Shown here: positions 21,901 through 36,900 of the stretch, one piece after another | How positions within the stretch are numbered: the stretch's first letter is position 1 | Layout of the letters: each line of letters opens with the position of its first letter | NCBI GenBank assembly: GCA_027924585.1 | Contig: BSBM01000904.1 | Location: 18,125,501-18,189,500 of the forward strand | Reading direction: 5' to 3' | DNA from: Larix kaempferi | Lineage: Eukaryota > Streptophyta > Pinopsida > Pinales > Pinaceae | Length of the DNA stretch: 64,000 bases | The notes under the pieces: generated by a model | The model's database searches: none | Told to the model about the DNA's origin: nothing | The model's input: only the letters and a program-made list of their open reading frames with translations | Program-made: the position numbers and the translations under genes

Positions 21901-24900
21901 GGAATCCCCAACCCTTCATGACCCCTCCATTATGTGGGAGGCCTTTTGTGCCCTTGCTTGACCAAAGAAAACTTGTAAGATTGTGCTCCAACCATTTTTA
22001 TCCTAATTTGGAAGGGAACAAGCAAGATGAATACTATATGTGCCTAACTACTAGCCTACTAGGATCCCGTCAACAATTATTGCTTTCCTTGCAAGAGGAA
22101 GATCACCCTGGCTCCAAGCTTGAATCTTCTTCTCAAATTTGGCCATGGTCCATCACCATTGATCATCAAGTGAGATCTACACTCTAAAAGGGATTCCTAA
22201 TTACCAAATGATCTCTCTAGGTCTAGTAAACCTCCACTTATGATTCAACCAATGAGGGGGCTCATCTGACCAATAAGAAGAGCCTCAATTTTCTCCTAAC
22301 TAACAATTGCATCAATTGCTTTTGCAAAAGCATCTAAGCATAAAAGAATACACTCCACAATAAGTCAAGTTTGTTCAGGGGTTAAGGTTAGGTCATCCAC
22401 AAAGTGAACTTGAAGGAGATGGTTATCATCATGTATTAGATACCTTTGATTTTCCCTTGCACTCTTATGATCTCTAAGAAATAATTGAGGGAAACCACTA
22501 TAACCACTCAAAGATAAAGAGTAGGAGGGCAAGCTTGTAGAATTGAACTTGCAACTAAATAGAATCAAACAACACACAATTCACACTAACTATAGTCAGA
22601 GCTTGTGCGAAAAGAGACATCATTGCCCACTGGAAACAAGAGCCAGACCCCGACTAGTCCAACATGTTAAGAATGAAATCCCATTCAATTCTCCCATACC
22701 CTTTATCAAAGTCAATTTAAATAAAAATCACTTTTTTCTAGATTCTCAATTGCCCATTCAAAGCCCCAACTAGGCAACTAGAAGATTATCAAGAGCAGTG
22801 TTTTTAAACCCTAGACTTGATTGAGTTGATCCCCAACTGAGTCGACTAGGCCTTTGAAGTGATGAGGGTGACTAGTTTGGTATCGAACATGTTGAGTTAC
22901 TGTATGACTTGGCCAGTTCGGTACCAAATCAGACAACTCGATTGAGTTTGTACCAACTCAGCCGAGTCAATGTGGGATTGCTCATGTCAGTCACATGACA
23001 CTTAAATTCAATTTTTTTTTTAAATTGACCTAGAAACCTAAACCCTAAGAGTCTAAATCTACTTCATTGTTGAGCCAACCTGTTTTGTAGGATTCCTATA
23101 GATTATAGCACTAGTTGAGGTAAGAAACAACTTGCTACCCTTCTACTTAATTTTTGTATATTATCATTAATTGTTTTAGGATGTTTGAGAGGGGTTCCAA
23201 CCTCATCGGACCTCATATGATGAAAATATAATTTCACATCCCATCCAAAACTCCAGTTAACTGAACTACACCAAACTGAAGACAAGTTCACTAAAACATC
23301 AAAAGACGCCAAATGTCACCCTACTCTTCGACTACATACCACCTGTGAAATATAGACCTATTAAAAAAATAAACATTCCAGAGGATGGTCCTATAGCTCA
23401 TGTCGAGGATCCCATTTCCAATTGTGGTGATAGGTTTCTTGATTAATCATGTTGATTAGTGATATGGATTCTAGTAGGCTTGTAGTGCGCTGTGTTTTGG
23501 ATTCTAGAGGCCATTTAAAGCTTTGTTGATTATTTTTTGTTTCAAATATGTATTGCACTTGGTGCCATTTTGATATATTCACCTTTACATGGTATATATT
23601 TAACAAACATAAATATAAATATAATATTAATTACAACAACAACAACAACAATAATAAAATAATATTAGTAACTAAATAAATAAATAAATTAATTAATATT
23701 TAAAGAAGAGTCATAGGTCACACCTATTCACTCTCATGACTAGTCAATGCCTATAAGGGTATATCGTCATGAGAGCATTGTAATCATTCATTCATTTATC
23801 AATTATACTTTTATATATATTAAAAAAAGAGTTATTTTTTCAAAAAATAAAATTAAAAGAAAAAGAAATCTTATATATACAATATATAAGAAAATTAAAT
23901 GTGGACACCACAACAACTCATCACCAACATGGGTAAGAACAATTATGAAGAAGCATGTGTTTATCGTTATGACATTAATAGAAGAGACATCGAAAACATT
24001 TAGAGACAGTCTTAACAAGATAACGGAAACATTTAGAGAGCGTCTTAACAAGATAAAGGAAGATTTTGAGTCTCTATGGCAAACACTATTAAGATCAAGA
24101 AACGATGACATGGATGAAACCATGAAGATAATTAATGAGCATAGAGAAAGTATTGGCCAAACCATTGAAAGACGAGGTGAGTCAATGATCGAACTAGTTA
24201 CCTACAAAGATTTACCATTAAGTTCGAACTTCTCGACTCTAGGAAAGGAAATCATGGTAGCCTACAACTCGGATTCGAACAATGACGAAACACTGTAGAA
24301 AGTATCACTATCATCAATTTCATGCATACTACTAAATAGTAATGATGATGATGTGTCACAAAGAGGAAATATTACTCCAAAAAACAAAACACAAGAAATA
24401 CCCACCAAATATGTCCCACCTCATCTTAGGAAGAATGATGAAATCAAGGTTCCAAGAAAAGAGGCATGAAAAATGACAATTCCACCTAAAAAGTATATAC
24501 CTCCTCATCTCAGGAAGGTTAACAAGATTCGGGTTCCATTAAAAGGGGAAAGCAAGTTGACGACACCACTTGCAACCATTAGCAGGAAATTGCAACCCAA
24601 GAAGCATCAAAGGTTTATTCTTAACAAGCAAATCCAAAGAATTCAAGATATGATGCACATCCTACATGGTAACCTTGCCAATGCTCAAAGCGAGAACCAT
24701 GTCAAACCCCTAAAACCAGATAAACACAAAAATGGTGCTGCCAAAATAACATGCTCAGCTAGAGATAACCCAATTTATTATGCTTTGAGGACAAAGTTGA
24801 GAGGGTGGCAATGTAACAAACATAAATATAAATATAATATTAATAACGACAACAACAACAATAATAATAAATAATATTAGTTAAAGATTAACAAAAAGTC

Positions 24901-27900
24901 AAAGGACATACATTTTCAAATGAAAAGACATCAAGGCCCTCTTCAATCATATTTATATATGAGGCTACCAATTGTAATAACATCATCTATTCCTTCATTC
25001 AATATATTTTACAGAATTATCTATTCAAAATTTCAAGCAGCGCTTCCGCTACAATATACATGAGCAAACTTCGCATATTTTGTTTCTAATTGTTTGGAAT
25101 CTTTAAAATAATTTTTTTCCATTAAAAATTTATGTAATTTTTAGTAAATCGAGTCTTAAGTTCAAAATGATCCAAGTCATGGCCAAGTCTGAGTTGACCC
25201 TCGGTTGATTCCGAGTCGAGTTCGAGTTTTAAAACATTGATCAAGAATAAATCTGTCCTTGATAAGATCAGTTTGTTCCTTGTACACAATGCCAATGACC
25301 AAAGCCTTTTCCTCCTAGTGAGAGCTTTGGCGAGTTACACATTGCAATTGAAATAAGATCCTCTATGACTTAAATTTCATGAATTCATTTTTTATTTCTG
25401 ACCATTTCATTGAACTTAGGTAATGAAGAAACCTTATGCCCTATGGTTATTTGTATTTACAACTATCTTATGTTTCTACAAAATCAAAGAAAATGTCATT
25501 GATTTGCCTTTCAGATTGCTTTTGGCATGAAACACTATCCTTCTTCACTTACTCGATAAACATTTATTGTCCAGCTAGTGAACAAAATATTGCAATATGA
25601 GATTCTTGGTACATAATTATTCTTTGAAAATGCATAACTCTTGAAGTTGTCTTGAATTTAAGAATATGTCCTTCTAAAGTTCCTTGCATTTGTAGGTTCA
25701 TAGCTTTGTCTTCTTACTTCATTTTCTGTGTGTGAGAAGGAGGGGCCTACTTCATTGCTGTGGTTGGAATTTTCTTCAATTTTAGCTTGTGGAGGTTTGG
25801 AAATCTCATTGATATCAAAGCCAACACTAGATTTGACAAATGTAGACTTTTGCCTTGCAAGGATATCATCCAATATTTTAGTACTCTTATTGTACTTTTC
25901 ATTTAGTTCTTGTTTTTTGACAATTCTTTCAATTTCTTCCTTGAGGTTGGTATTTTCAATTTTCACCCTTGCAATTACTCCTTCCTTCTTTCTTAGGAGT
26001 ACATTTTGTTCTTCAATAACCTTTTTATTTTCATCACAATTGTCTTTCAACTGTCTTTCTGAATCTTTATTGTCTTCTTGGGATTTCTGTAGCTAATCTA
26101 TTATCATTTGATTTTCCTTCTTTAATTATGCAAGTGCTTCTTTCTAGATTGTTAATCTTGTTTGCTTGATCATTGCTAGGACTCTCCATCCCTTGATTGC
26201 TTTCCTCTTTTTCCTTTAATTTCTTGTTCAAACGATCAATCATCTTGTCTTGTTTCTTGACAATCTTTCTCAAGTCATTAATTTCTTCAAGGGCTGCCTC
26301 TAATTCAACTTCTAAATCAACTTATGCTTCTTCTTCATCCTTGCTTTCTTCCTTTATGTTGTCCTTGACTTTGGATTGCTTCTTGTCTTTTAGGGCTAGA
26401 AATAAGATCTCATTTCTTCCTTCATCTGCACTATCATCTTCTTTATCATCATCATCTGAAGATTCTTCCCATTTCTTGGTGTAGAAATTTTTCTTCTTGG
26501 GATAGTTTTCTTTGTATTAGTTTCTTTTTGGCTTGTGCTCAAGCCTTTCCTTGAGAGGACAGTTGGCTGCTAAATGTCCAATCTTTCCACACTTGAAACA
26601 TTTCAAAAGTAGTTTGCTTTTGTACTTACCTGTACCTCGTTTTAGCTTCCTCACAACTGTGTCATTTCTTCATCAGATTCTTCACTTGAATGTGAAGAGG
26701 AATAAGAAGGGACATTCTTCTTATTAATTACCTTAAATGCTGCTTCTTTAGGAGTTGGATCCTCAATTCTCATTTCATAAGCTGTGAGAATTCCATGCAA
26801 CTCGTCCATTGTCAGTTTCTTTAAATTCCTCATTTCTTCTATGGCACACACTTTGGGATTGAATCTTATTGGTAAAGTCCCTAATACCTTTTGGACTATC
26901 ACCTCGTCACCAAGTCCTCCTACTGTATTCACTACTTCGTTAATTCTTTGAAAATATGATGCAATAGTTTCTTCTTCCATCATTCTTACGGCTTCAAATT
27001 TGCTTCTAAATGTCTACAATTTTGCTCATTGAATCTTTGCATCTCCTTGATAAATATTCCTGAGTTTATCCCACATTTCTTTTGCGGTTTCACAATGCAT
27101 CACTTTTACAAACTCTGTCTTCTTTAGCCTGCTCAGGATTTCATTAATTGCCCTTGCATTTTGTTCACTTTCTTTATTCCTTGCTTGATCTTTTGGTAGA
27201 TCTTTTTGTTCTTCGTAGCCATTGACTACACTCCTCCATACATCAAATCCTAATGCTATCAAGTAGGTCTTCATCCTTTTACTCTAGAAGGCATAATTGG
27301 TTCCATCGAATAATGAAGCCTTGTTTGTAGAGAATCCTTCATGAGTAGTCGTGTGTTCTTAGGATCTCCTTCAAGTTTGTTAAACATGTATGAAGGCCTG
27401 CTCTGATACCAATTGTTGAACACATGAAGATACTGAGAGGGGGGTGTAAATCAGTATCTTTGAAAGTTATTAAATTTTAATCTCATCAACCATCAATTAT
27501 ATTATTATTACCAACCAAGTACAATCAAGAGTACAATGAAAAGGACACACCAATAGTTTATGGAAAACTCAAATATATATAGTGATAAATTCGATGAAGT
27601 AGATTACATCAACCTTGGTGGTCTAACCAACTTAATGGTCATTGTCTGTCAGCGGTAAACACTAATAATATTTCTTCCCTCGATCAGTTATAAACATTGA
27701 TAATCTTTCTGCACATGATCAATGGTTTCCCACTGCTTATTCTGTTCCCATGAACAGTGGTTTCCCACTATTAATATTCTTCCCACTGGTTAGTACTGAT
27801 CATGCTTTGATCAACACTGATATCTTCTAACTTCTGGTCACTTTGAATCCAGACTCTTTCTTTAATGGGTCATAAGATAGCAGTCCTTGTATTTAGATCT

Positions 27901-30900
27901 TTAACTTCTCATCAAAACATTAACTCATGTACTCCTTGCATTTGAGGTTCCGCTTCTACACTTTCGGTCTTGTCTTAAGTCTAAAGTTGATCTCCTTTGA
28001 CCTCCTCTGTTACATATCTGCGTGTATGTAAGATTGACAGAGATAAACCGTAGCAGTAAACTCGACCTTCTCTTCTGCTTCTGATCTGTGAGGAAGGACA
28101 AAGACAAACCCCAACAATAAACTCAGCCTTCTTTGTGGCTGTGTATAGGTACACAAAAACCCAACAATCTATTTTATTTCCTCTGCCTGTCTCAGATCAA
28201 TGAGTTGTTGATCTTCCCACGTTTTATTTCTTTTCACTACCTTCTCAGATCCAATCTTCATTTCTTACACTCTCCAATTGCTCATATCGATCTTTTATTT
28301 ATATATAAATTGTAGACAAACAAAATTAACTTCTTTGGAGTCGACTTGTACATCACTATAAAGACAAAACCATCATTTTTGATTCACAAGACCGACTTGT
28401 GCACTTAGAAGATCAATGTGTAACCACATACTTTTTCTATTGCACTCAAATGCCAAGCGTACAACAATTATCGTTTTTTTTACTTCTCTTCTTCAATCTT
28501 CTTAACGAAAACATGCCCTGGTGATTTTAGATTGAATATGAATATGCTCTGTAGTTTTCAAGCTTTGTCACTATCTTCCGCTCCAGTGATTTGTACAAAC
28601 TCTTTATCCATCATATCAACAAGCACTTTGATCAAACCATGGGTTCACAAACAACTTGAATCTTCAAATGTGGACCGGAAGTTTATGTGTGAACTTGTCA
28701 TGGACCATATATGAGCTGAGTCGAATTTATGATGATGATGCCACATCAATTCTTCATGGATACATTATAGTTGCTTCAACAAATGACCACATATTCATAT
28801 GGGTCGTTTGTAACCATTGTGGACTCATATCTCCAGCCCTTGCCTTTGTCATTCTTGTCATCTGCCTTGTACCTAAAATTGGTACCGGAACTGGTACCGA
28901 AATTAGATGAGAGGTACTGAAACTATATAGGAATACTGAAACTATATGGGAGTACTGAAACTATATAGGAGGTGCTGAAACAATCTTTCATCATATAGAT
29001 ACATCATCATTGCTTTAAGCCTTTCACTGTCACATCATCATTAATCATCACTGCCCCTTTGACATCAATGACCTCAACAATCTCTTGAACCTATTGACAT
29101 TAATGACAACCTTTTCCAACATGGCTCCAAATAGAAACAAGAGCGAGAGGATGATCCAATTTCTAGGGAAAGGGACCACGATAGCCACCAAGTGCAACCA
29201 AGGAAGGAAAAAACCACCAATGTAGAACACCAACCAAACACCTCAAAGAATGTGCTGAGAAATCCATTTCCCCTCTTACCAGAAGTTTGAGAAATACCAG
29301 ACATAGGGATATCTTCCTTCCGTTGGTCTAAATCACCTCCCCCACCGAGAGCCAAAACAAACTAGAAAACCACAAAATTAAGGGATGGCAGAATGTTGAA
29401 ATGCTTACCAGGAAGGTTATTTAAGTCATCCTTCGGCCTTGCGAGCAGAGAATGCCAACTCAAAAACCCATCATCTTACTCACTCACACTCAGAGACCAC
29501 CTTTTCACATGAAAAATAATGTTCTTCTGCATCATTAAGCTAACTCGATTTGGTACCACTGCCTCCCCACATCCTGTCAACCTCTCAGCGATCCCATCCA
29601 TCCTTCTCAGTCACATGCTATTATTCCAAGTCATAATCACTAGCGGGAGGGAAGTGTACCTCTTCCATTATTTCGCTTGGTTGCGGGGTTGCCACCAGAA
29701 TGGCTTGCCCACTGCCATCTTTCTTCCCTATCTCCCCATCCACGAGGTTTTCTTAATGAAATTAATATAATTACAATAGCCATTTCTTGAGAGCCCTTGA
29801 TTTCAATGCTCCAAGGGTAATGTATGGTAAGTACTTGTTAGTTGTGGGTGTCACTTCAAAATACAAATAGAGAATGAAATTCTGAAGACAATCCATAGAA
29901 CTACAACCCTAATGGATTATCAGTCCATAAAAAAACACAGGTAACAATTAATTATGAATGAGACAAGTATGCCAAACATTTAAGAGATTCTCACTGCAAA
30001 CAAAGCCAATCACATATGGATGCAATGATTTTACCCTGGAAACCAAAACATGATAAGCCTCATTCGAATGGTAGCTCAATCTTGTTCTGTCAATCTCTAG
30101 TTACAATGCAATTCATGTCTATCTAGCATTCTCCTCTATTTGCCAAAAAAAACCTTTGAGAGTCAAATTACAAGGATATATAAGAGAGTTGGCGGTAATG
30201 GGAATGCCAAGAGTTTGACCTTTCAGTTCCCAATCCACTCCTATTTTCATTTTCTATTTTATTTAATTTATTTTATCCTCCCCTTTGTCTCATTTAACTT
30301 TACGTTGGATTGCCTTTTATGTTTTATCTAACCTTCATTAAGTAACAAATCACAATTGCAAGTACTAATTCTTACAACTATTCACTTGTTCGGATCCGTT
30401 TCATATCAATATTCCCATAACATGGCTTAGAAATCTCTCTTCCAAATGGTTCTACCAACTCTAATTTTAAAGAGATATCATATCAAGCGCATGGTTTTTT
30501 CAAGGACACGATGACAAAATAATCGTAGAGGTACAAAATATGCTCAAAGATTATTGTGATAAGATTAAAGAATCTTTTGATCAAAATAATCTTTGAGGAA
30601 CATGGGTATTTGTCCTAAATACGAATATATAAAAAACATCAAAATATTGTGTTAAATCTTTTGGATTTCCACTATGTAGAAGTTTAAAGATGGTTTACGC
30701 ATGTTTTGAGTGGACACTCCACCCATCTTTAGGAATCTTTAGGATCAAAATGAAGCTGTTACAAATAGAAAAGAAACGACACATTAAATAGATTGAGAAG
30801 AATAGCCATTAAGTGAAAAAATAGTCGTTAATGTTAGAAGTGAGAAGAATAGAGAGAAATTTAGTGTTAAGGTAATAAAATTAGGTCAAAACTACCAGTA

Positions 30901-33900
30901 AATATTAATGGATGAAACTCAAGGAATTTAAATATATTTTATTTAATCGAGGGAGAATAATAAAATTTATTTTTTATTTTAAAAATAAAAAAATAATTGA
31001 AATAAATTCATAAAAGAAACAAATTAGAAAATTAAGATATTATTTTTATTTTTATTTTTAAGAGGGAGTAACAATTGAATTATGGATTTGATGTTATTCA
31101 TTATTAAGAAAAAGAGGAGATACAAAGTACCAATGTCTAAAAGACAATTCTGAGTACTATAAATCAATAAGACATTAAATTATATCGATAAGGACTTTAT
31201 TATTATTTAATTCATAAAGGAATAAATTAGGGCTTAAAATATTAATTATTATTTAATTTTAAATGAGAAAGTCTCAATGATTCAAGGATTTGTTGTTGTT
31301 GGGAACCTAATCCTTGGCGTTAGGAATATTATTATGTTATTATCTCTCTATTCACGTGAGAAGAAGACCAAGAGTCATAGGTGACTAGTAAAAGTCGAAA
31401 GGAGTCCAAGAGACCACTTGGAAGATGAAACCAAGGGTCATCTCTCATTGTATATAATATATATTGTACATTTATTAATGAGAAATTCGTGATTAACGCC
31501 TATCTCTTTGTCATTGTTGTTCTTCTTCACGCGTATTTGGCTTTGTGTCAGCCAATCATCTATTTTCCCTGACGGGCACCTAATAGTGGTATCAGAGCTG
31601 TTGTAATATTGTGGCCTGTGACTTGCTAAGCTCTGCCAAACCTGCAGTCTACCCTAGTCTTACAATCCTGGCATATTGATTGCGTTTCTATCTGGACTCA
31701 TCCTGCAATATTCTACTAGACTAATTAGATTAATTATGCTCCTTCTCCCGCGTGACCATTCCCCCGCAAACCCTAATTCTGCATACATTATTCCACTCCT
31801 GCCAACTCCATCTCAGCTCTGCTAGACCCCTTGTATGCTCACACTTGCAATGAGACTGTCTTTCAAACCATTCAAATACCCTCTGCTCTTCAGGCCTGTC
31901 GGATCAGTTTTGGCACATTCTCCTAGGTGAAAGATCTCTGCGGGCACAATATCGCAGCATCTAATCCAAGCAATTGAAGTAGATAAACCAATTTTCATAG
32001 CACATAGATGAGCGCTTGTGGGTTAGCATTGCGACTAGTGCACTTTTCTATTGCATTCTTCCTTGTTTGGTAGTCTTCCATAAGGGTTTGTTTTTCTCTC
32101 AAACAACAACTGCCTGTGCGTTCGAACGGAAGCGTGGGATCTTTTCTACTAGCCGAGATTCCAATGTCACATGAGTAGTTATATTCCGAACATGCTCATT
32201 CCCTCCACCTAGAAGTTTTGACATTATATTTGCTTGCAAAAGATGGACAAACACATGCTTCAACCTCGAGGACGTGCCAAGCCTGGCTACTAATAGACTT
32301 GCCATTCTATGTGGTGAATGCTCTCTTGAACATTGTCTGTGGTGAAATTGTGAAGACCTGCATGTTGAAGATTGGAGCACCATTGTAATTTCGCTCTGCT
32401 GTGCGTGAAGACACCTCTAACGTGTTCAAGTCGAGAGTCCACTAGTGCGTGACTTCACTAGTGCATCTTAGCAAGTTGAGATTGGTGCAGAGAGATATCA
32501 CACTGCATTCACGTTGCTTGTATCGTGCAGTTGCTCCATCATGCCGACTCTTGATATCTAAGTGTAGATCAATGCTTTAGTTTATTTTGTACATCTTGCT
32601 TTAAATAGGAGCCATTTTTGTGCACCCACTTTGTATCGACATTTGTGTACTTTTGCAGTCATTCATTGGAAATTAAGAATAATTTTTTTTCCATCTTATC
32701 TACATTGGATATGCTTTTTTAGTTCCATTTGACCTACATTTGTGGTTATCTGCTAGACACAAATAAAATTATCTTATATTATCTACATTTTTTGCATGGG
32801 TATGTCGGACATCTTGACTTGATGCCCTTGAAGGTCTATTTCTAATAACATGTTTCATACCTTCCGGTAGTGGACGTAGCTGTGAGTCCATCTATAGTTT
32901 TTTGGGTTACTTCGAAAGTGTTTACAACATGTTTGGGGTACATGGTGTATGTTCATCCCTTGATGGTCTGAGATGGATTGGCGCATGCGAGATGGATTTG
33001 CACAACGGAGACAACTTCCTCACTGATTGCTTGACCTAATTTACGTAAGTCCCTTAACCATTTATCCACAACTTGATCTGGAGACCACATAGGGGTTAAC
33101 TCCCATCCAATGAGTAATCACTACTTCTCTAGGTAAGGAACTTGGTTACATGATGTATCTTCAACTTGCCTCTATGTTCAGTCGGTTTCTCTGGATTTTC
33201 ATTCCTCAAGGCTAGCTTCTTTTGTCTTCACAAATAAGATATTTTTCTTATGGGCAGCCACACTGTCTTTAAGGCATATACAAGTTTTTTGTCTAGTCTT
33301 TCTTGTAACATTCACTTCCAAGTGTTAGAACAACCAGTTCCAACATAGATAAAATTCTTGGCACTAGGTTGGCTAGGCCAATGATATTGACATTTCAAGT
33401 ATACCTTTGGTAATGTTCCATATAATATTAGTTACTGTGACCAACTTCCACTTTCTGAGGTCATTTCAAAATTTTGTTTATAATTTTATTCGTTGTTCTT
33501 ATGATTATTTGTGTTTTTGGTTCTTTTACCCATAAATGTTTCTATGGCAACATGAAAGGAAAAGTGGGATACCTGTGTAGCATTTGACATGTTCCTTACC
33601 ACGTCACTCATATTGGACTATTCTTGCCTCTTATTTAGCGTTTTGTCAACAACTCTTTAAACAACAATGTAAGGCTGTTTTGCAGGTTGCTACACTTTTG
33701 GTCACGCTCTTGGTTGTCATTTCTTTCTCAATTCTCAAGTTTGCAGATGCCCGTTTTGTCTCCAATGGTAGTAACGACTTCTTACTTTATTGCAAACTAT
33801 GTGTAGACTTGTTGAATTTTTACTCTACCTTAGTGGCTACAACTGGATTTTTTGTTTTTTGTTTGGGCATGTCGTCTTTGTCCTGGGCTATAGATGTTTG

Positions 33901-36900
33901 GTCTATATACTATCTTGTTCCAAAGTTTCCAACCAGTTGTTGTTCGATGCCACATTCACTACTCCTTTGCACAATAATGGATTTCGTAGTGTGTTTTAGA
34001 TTCATAAATGTGCATAGGGAAATTGCAAGTTCCTTTGATGTGCCTATTATATTGACATTTGAGCATTTATAGGGTCTTTCCTAACCATTTTCTTTGTGAG
34101 AGCCATACATGCCTTGATGTTTATGCAATATATCTTTTGGAATTGTTTATGTGTTTGTGTAGGCCATGCCGCAACTTCTTTTGGTACCCTTCTTTAACCA
34201 CACTCATAGGTTGCCTGAAACATTGCTAGATGACAATGGGCATTTGCAGGTGTCTATGACTCCTTCAAATTTTGGTCTCTTGATGCCATTGTCTCTCTTT
34301 GAACAAGGCCACCAAGTAAGATATTGTGGTGGTTTCTAACCTCTATTCAAAAAAATTGTAATTTTCATCATATCTACTAAGGCTTCAACTTTAATAATCT
34401 TAAAGAAGATTCAATTATGTTTTTCTACAACTTAGATGTTAAAATCGGATTGGCTTGCCTTTGTTGTTCATCTCTCTTCTAAAATCTTGAATGCCTCATA
34501 AACTTTCATGAGGTGTTTGTTAGTGCCATGAATTGTAACTCTTGCTCCTTCAAATACGCCTTTGGTCATAGGATCTAGGTATCAATGCTTTGATACCATG
34601 GTAGTTTTTTAAGTGTGCACACACATAAAATATGCATAGAGAGTATGAGATTAGATAAGAAAATTCTATTTATGTTCAATGAATGACCACATAAATAGGT
34701 CAAGTGGACTAAAAGAGTACTATTAATGTAATACAAAATGGGATCGCCATAACAATTCCTAGATCAAAGCTAATGGCAATAAGTAAAGATAAAATATCCA
34801 AGAACGAAGCTCAATAAATCTAAGCAACTAGCGCAAGATGTGGTCAGGATAAGGACATGAAAAAAAATCAATCCAAGAGCAAGAACACCATCAAAGAGAG
34901 TATGTCAAGTGGCATTGGAGCTACAAGTTGAATCCAATGCCGAAAGAGAATGGAGGGACATCTCCTCCGAGTTGCCAATCACCGTAAAAGGCCCAATGCA
35001 TTGTTTGATAACATTGTCTAGAGAATAGTTGGGACCGAGGGGCCCTTATTCTGTAATCCCACCACTACTACTACTTAAGGTCTAGGAAAAGAAACTATAT
35101 ATTGATGACTATTTGGTCGATGAAGCATTGAGATTGGTCTCTCTCTAGCACTGGGATCTACTAGTGCTACACTGTCGGTTGGTCCTATGATGACCAACCT
35201 GGGGTCTAGGAGGTGAGCTCCTCAAAAGCCTCCCTATAGAAGGATGCCTCATCGAGAGGGGGGTCGAGAAGAGTTTTAGTGCTCCAATTTGATAGCTAAA
35301 GAAGTTTGCATCTTTGGTTGTCATTTCTGGCCCTCAGTAGGTTGAACAACCAGGAAGAAGACAATGATCCTCCTCAAAGAGTCTAAACAAGGAGGGCCAT
35401 GGAAGGTTTGTTATCTAAAACCAAAAACCTCTATCATAAAAAGAGCTAGATACCCTTGATTTGGGTAATGAAAGAATGTAGAGAAAGGCCCATCATAATC
35501 CTAGTAAAGGCATTGGAACCTCCCCTCATTCTCATAATTAATTAATGGAGTATATGAAGATGAGGTGATCCTTGTACCCTATCTCATGTAGGAGGCAAGG
35601 CTGGTAGACCATAACCGAATGAGGAAGCTGATGATCATTTTCAACTTGGAGCCAATGCTAACTCACTCTGAGCATGCCAAATGGGATCTTGAGGGCATAC
35701 ATCTAGTGCCTCATGTATTCTTTGGTAAAACAATAAGGCCACCTCTCATCTACATGAAGTGCTCGGTAGACCATAACTGAATGAGGAAGCTGATGATCAT
35801 TTTCGACTTGGAGTCAATGCTAACTCACTCTGAGCATGCCAAAGGGAATCTTGAGGGTATACATCTAGTGCCTCGTGTATTTGTTGGTCGAACAATAAGG
35901 CCACCTCTCATCTACATGAAGTGCTCTTGGTAGAAAACCATATTAGGGTTGAGGTCCTCCAGAGGTGAAGTCTAGGTAACCTAAATATACTGTCTATAAT
36001 GTACTCTCTAATAATCCCATTCAAGTCTTTCTTATATAGAAGGAGGTGGTCCGATATGTCTAGAGTGTAAATTTTCAAGCCCTAGGTGATTGTTGTCCTA
36101 TGTTTCTCTTTAATTAAATAGATCAAATCTGAACTTATTTAACAACATAAATCAATATTTATGAACATGCAACAATCACACATATAGCTGAAAATGAACA
36201 ATGAAAACATAAACGCAAGAATTCAGTCCTTCCTATAAGCTTTTATTCCTTCAAAAACTTACGAGGACAGCTCAACTTGATATTTATACAACCTCCTGAA
36301 AAGAAACGATACGCTTACATAGAAATCTAAGAAATTGCTATTCCTTGCATGGCATTGTACGTTACTATCCTTGCAGCTTTCCACCTTGATGGTCAATCCT
36401 CTTCCTGCTATCTGCGTTCTCTCCTCCTTGGTTTCACTCTATGTGTTCCTTACACAACTTCCTTGGTGTGTTCCTTTCTTGAACTTCTCCTCCCATCTTG
36501 TCCTATTAATGTCGAGAGAGATAACTAATATCCTCAATTCTAGCAACCAACTTTCTTGATTCTAGCAACCAATGTCAACTAATCTCCTTAATCCTAGAAA
36601 CCACCTTATCTCAACAATAAGGTGTATGGATAAGATTATATCAAATCTAACTCAATAATATTCTAGAATCTCTAGAATATTTCATTTAGATTTCCAAGTC
36701 TAAGAGATCAAAGGAATTTAGACTTTCACTTTTATTTATTAAGTGTTGCAAGATGGTATTATTTCCCATTTTTACTAATTGGTCACTAAGAATTTATCTC
36801 GATTGTCTTCTCGCATGTTCACACATAACCTGTGCAAGAAGCTCTTGCTCGATGCTCGAGCTACATTTTTCAACATATGAGGATATTAAGAGCTACATTT

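Larger units (their letters stand above)
23599..25053 (+). mobile_element. Short LTR element nested in the hAT element
   Basis: Two direct repeats of about 240-280 bp (23599-23881 and 24812-25053) share AACAAACATAAATATAAATA and the following CAACAACAAC and AATAATATTAGT segments, then diverge. The right copy starts TGTAAC, ends CTACA, and is preceded by the purine-rich GTTGAGAGGGTGG, a likely polypurine tract. The five bases ATATA flank both sides (23594-23598 and 25054-25058), an exact target duplication. With about 930 bp of interior it is far too short for pol and resembles a TRIM-like or internally deleted non-autonomous element. Confidence 0.7.
22796..25239. mobile_element. hAT-like DNA element inserted in the LINE
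   Basis: The ends are CAGTGTTTTTAAA (left) and, inverted, CAATGTTTTAAAA (right), a terminal pair common in plant hAT elements. The flanks are ATCAAGAG (22788-22795) and ATCAAGAA (25240-25247), an 8-bp target duplication with one mismatch. Both ends carry subterminal GAGTCG/GAGTTGA words, also typical of hAT. No transposase is present, so the element is non-autonomous. A 1455-bp LTR element sits inside it. Confidence 0.72.
21540..25620 (-). mobile_element. Decayed LINE reverse-transcriptase region, split by a nested insertion
   Basis: On the minus strand a LINE ORF2 runs from about 25620 down to 21540, interrupted at 25247-22788. Upstream of the break it reads [13 protein letters not shown], the usual fingers segment of plant LINE reverse transcriptases. 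Directly after the break come WAIES-like, then [13 protein letters not shown] (22715-22681), and HFVDD (22405-22391), the catalytic aspartate box. Many stops and frameshifts are present, so it is dead. Removing the insert restores the expected order of motifs, which confirms that one LINE was split. Confidence 0.72.

Noticed and set aside
23803-24165. 120-codon minus-strand frame in the nested LTR element
   Set aside because: It is the shadow of the plus-strand coiled-coil ORF and is almost all Leu/Ile/Phe/Val/Ser.
33584-34072. 162-codon plus-strand frame as a membrane protein gene
   Set aside because: Hydrophobic composition comes from T-rich sequence; no start context, splice signals or known domain.
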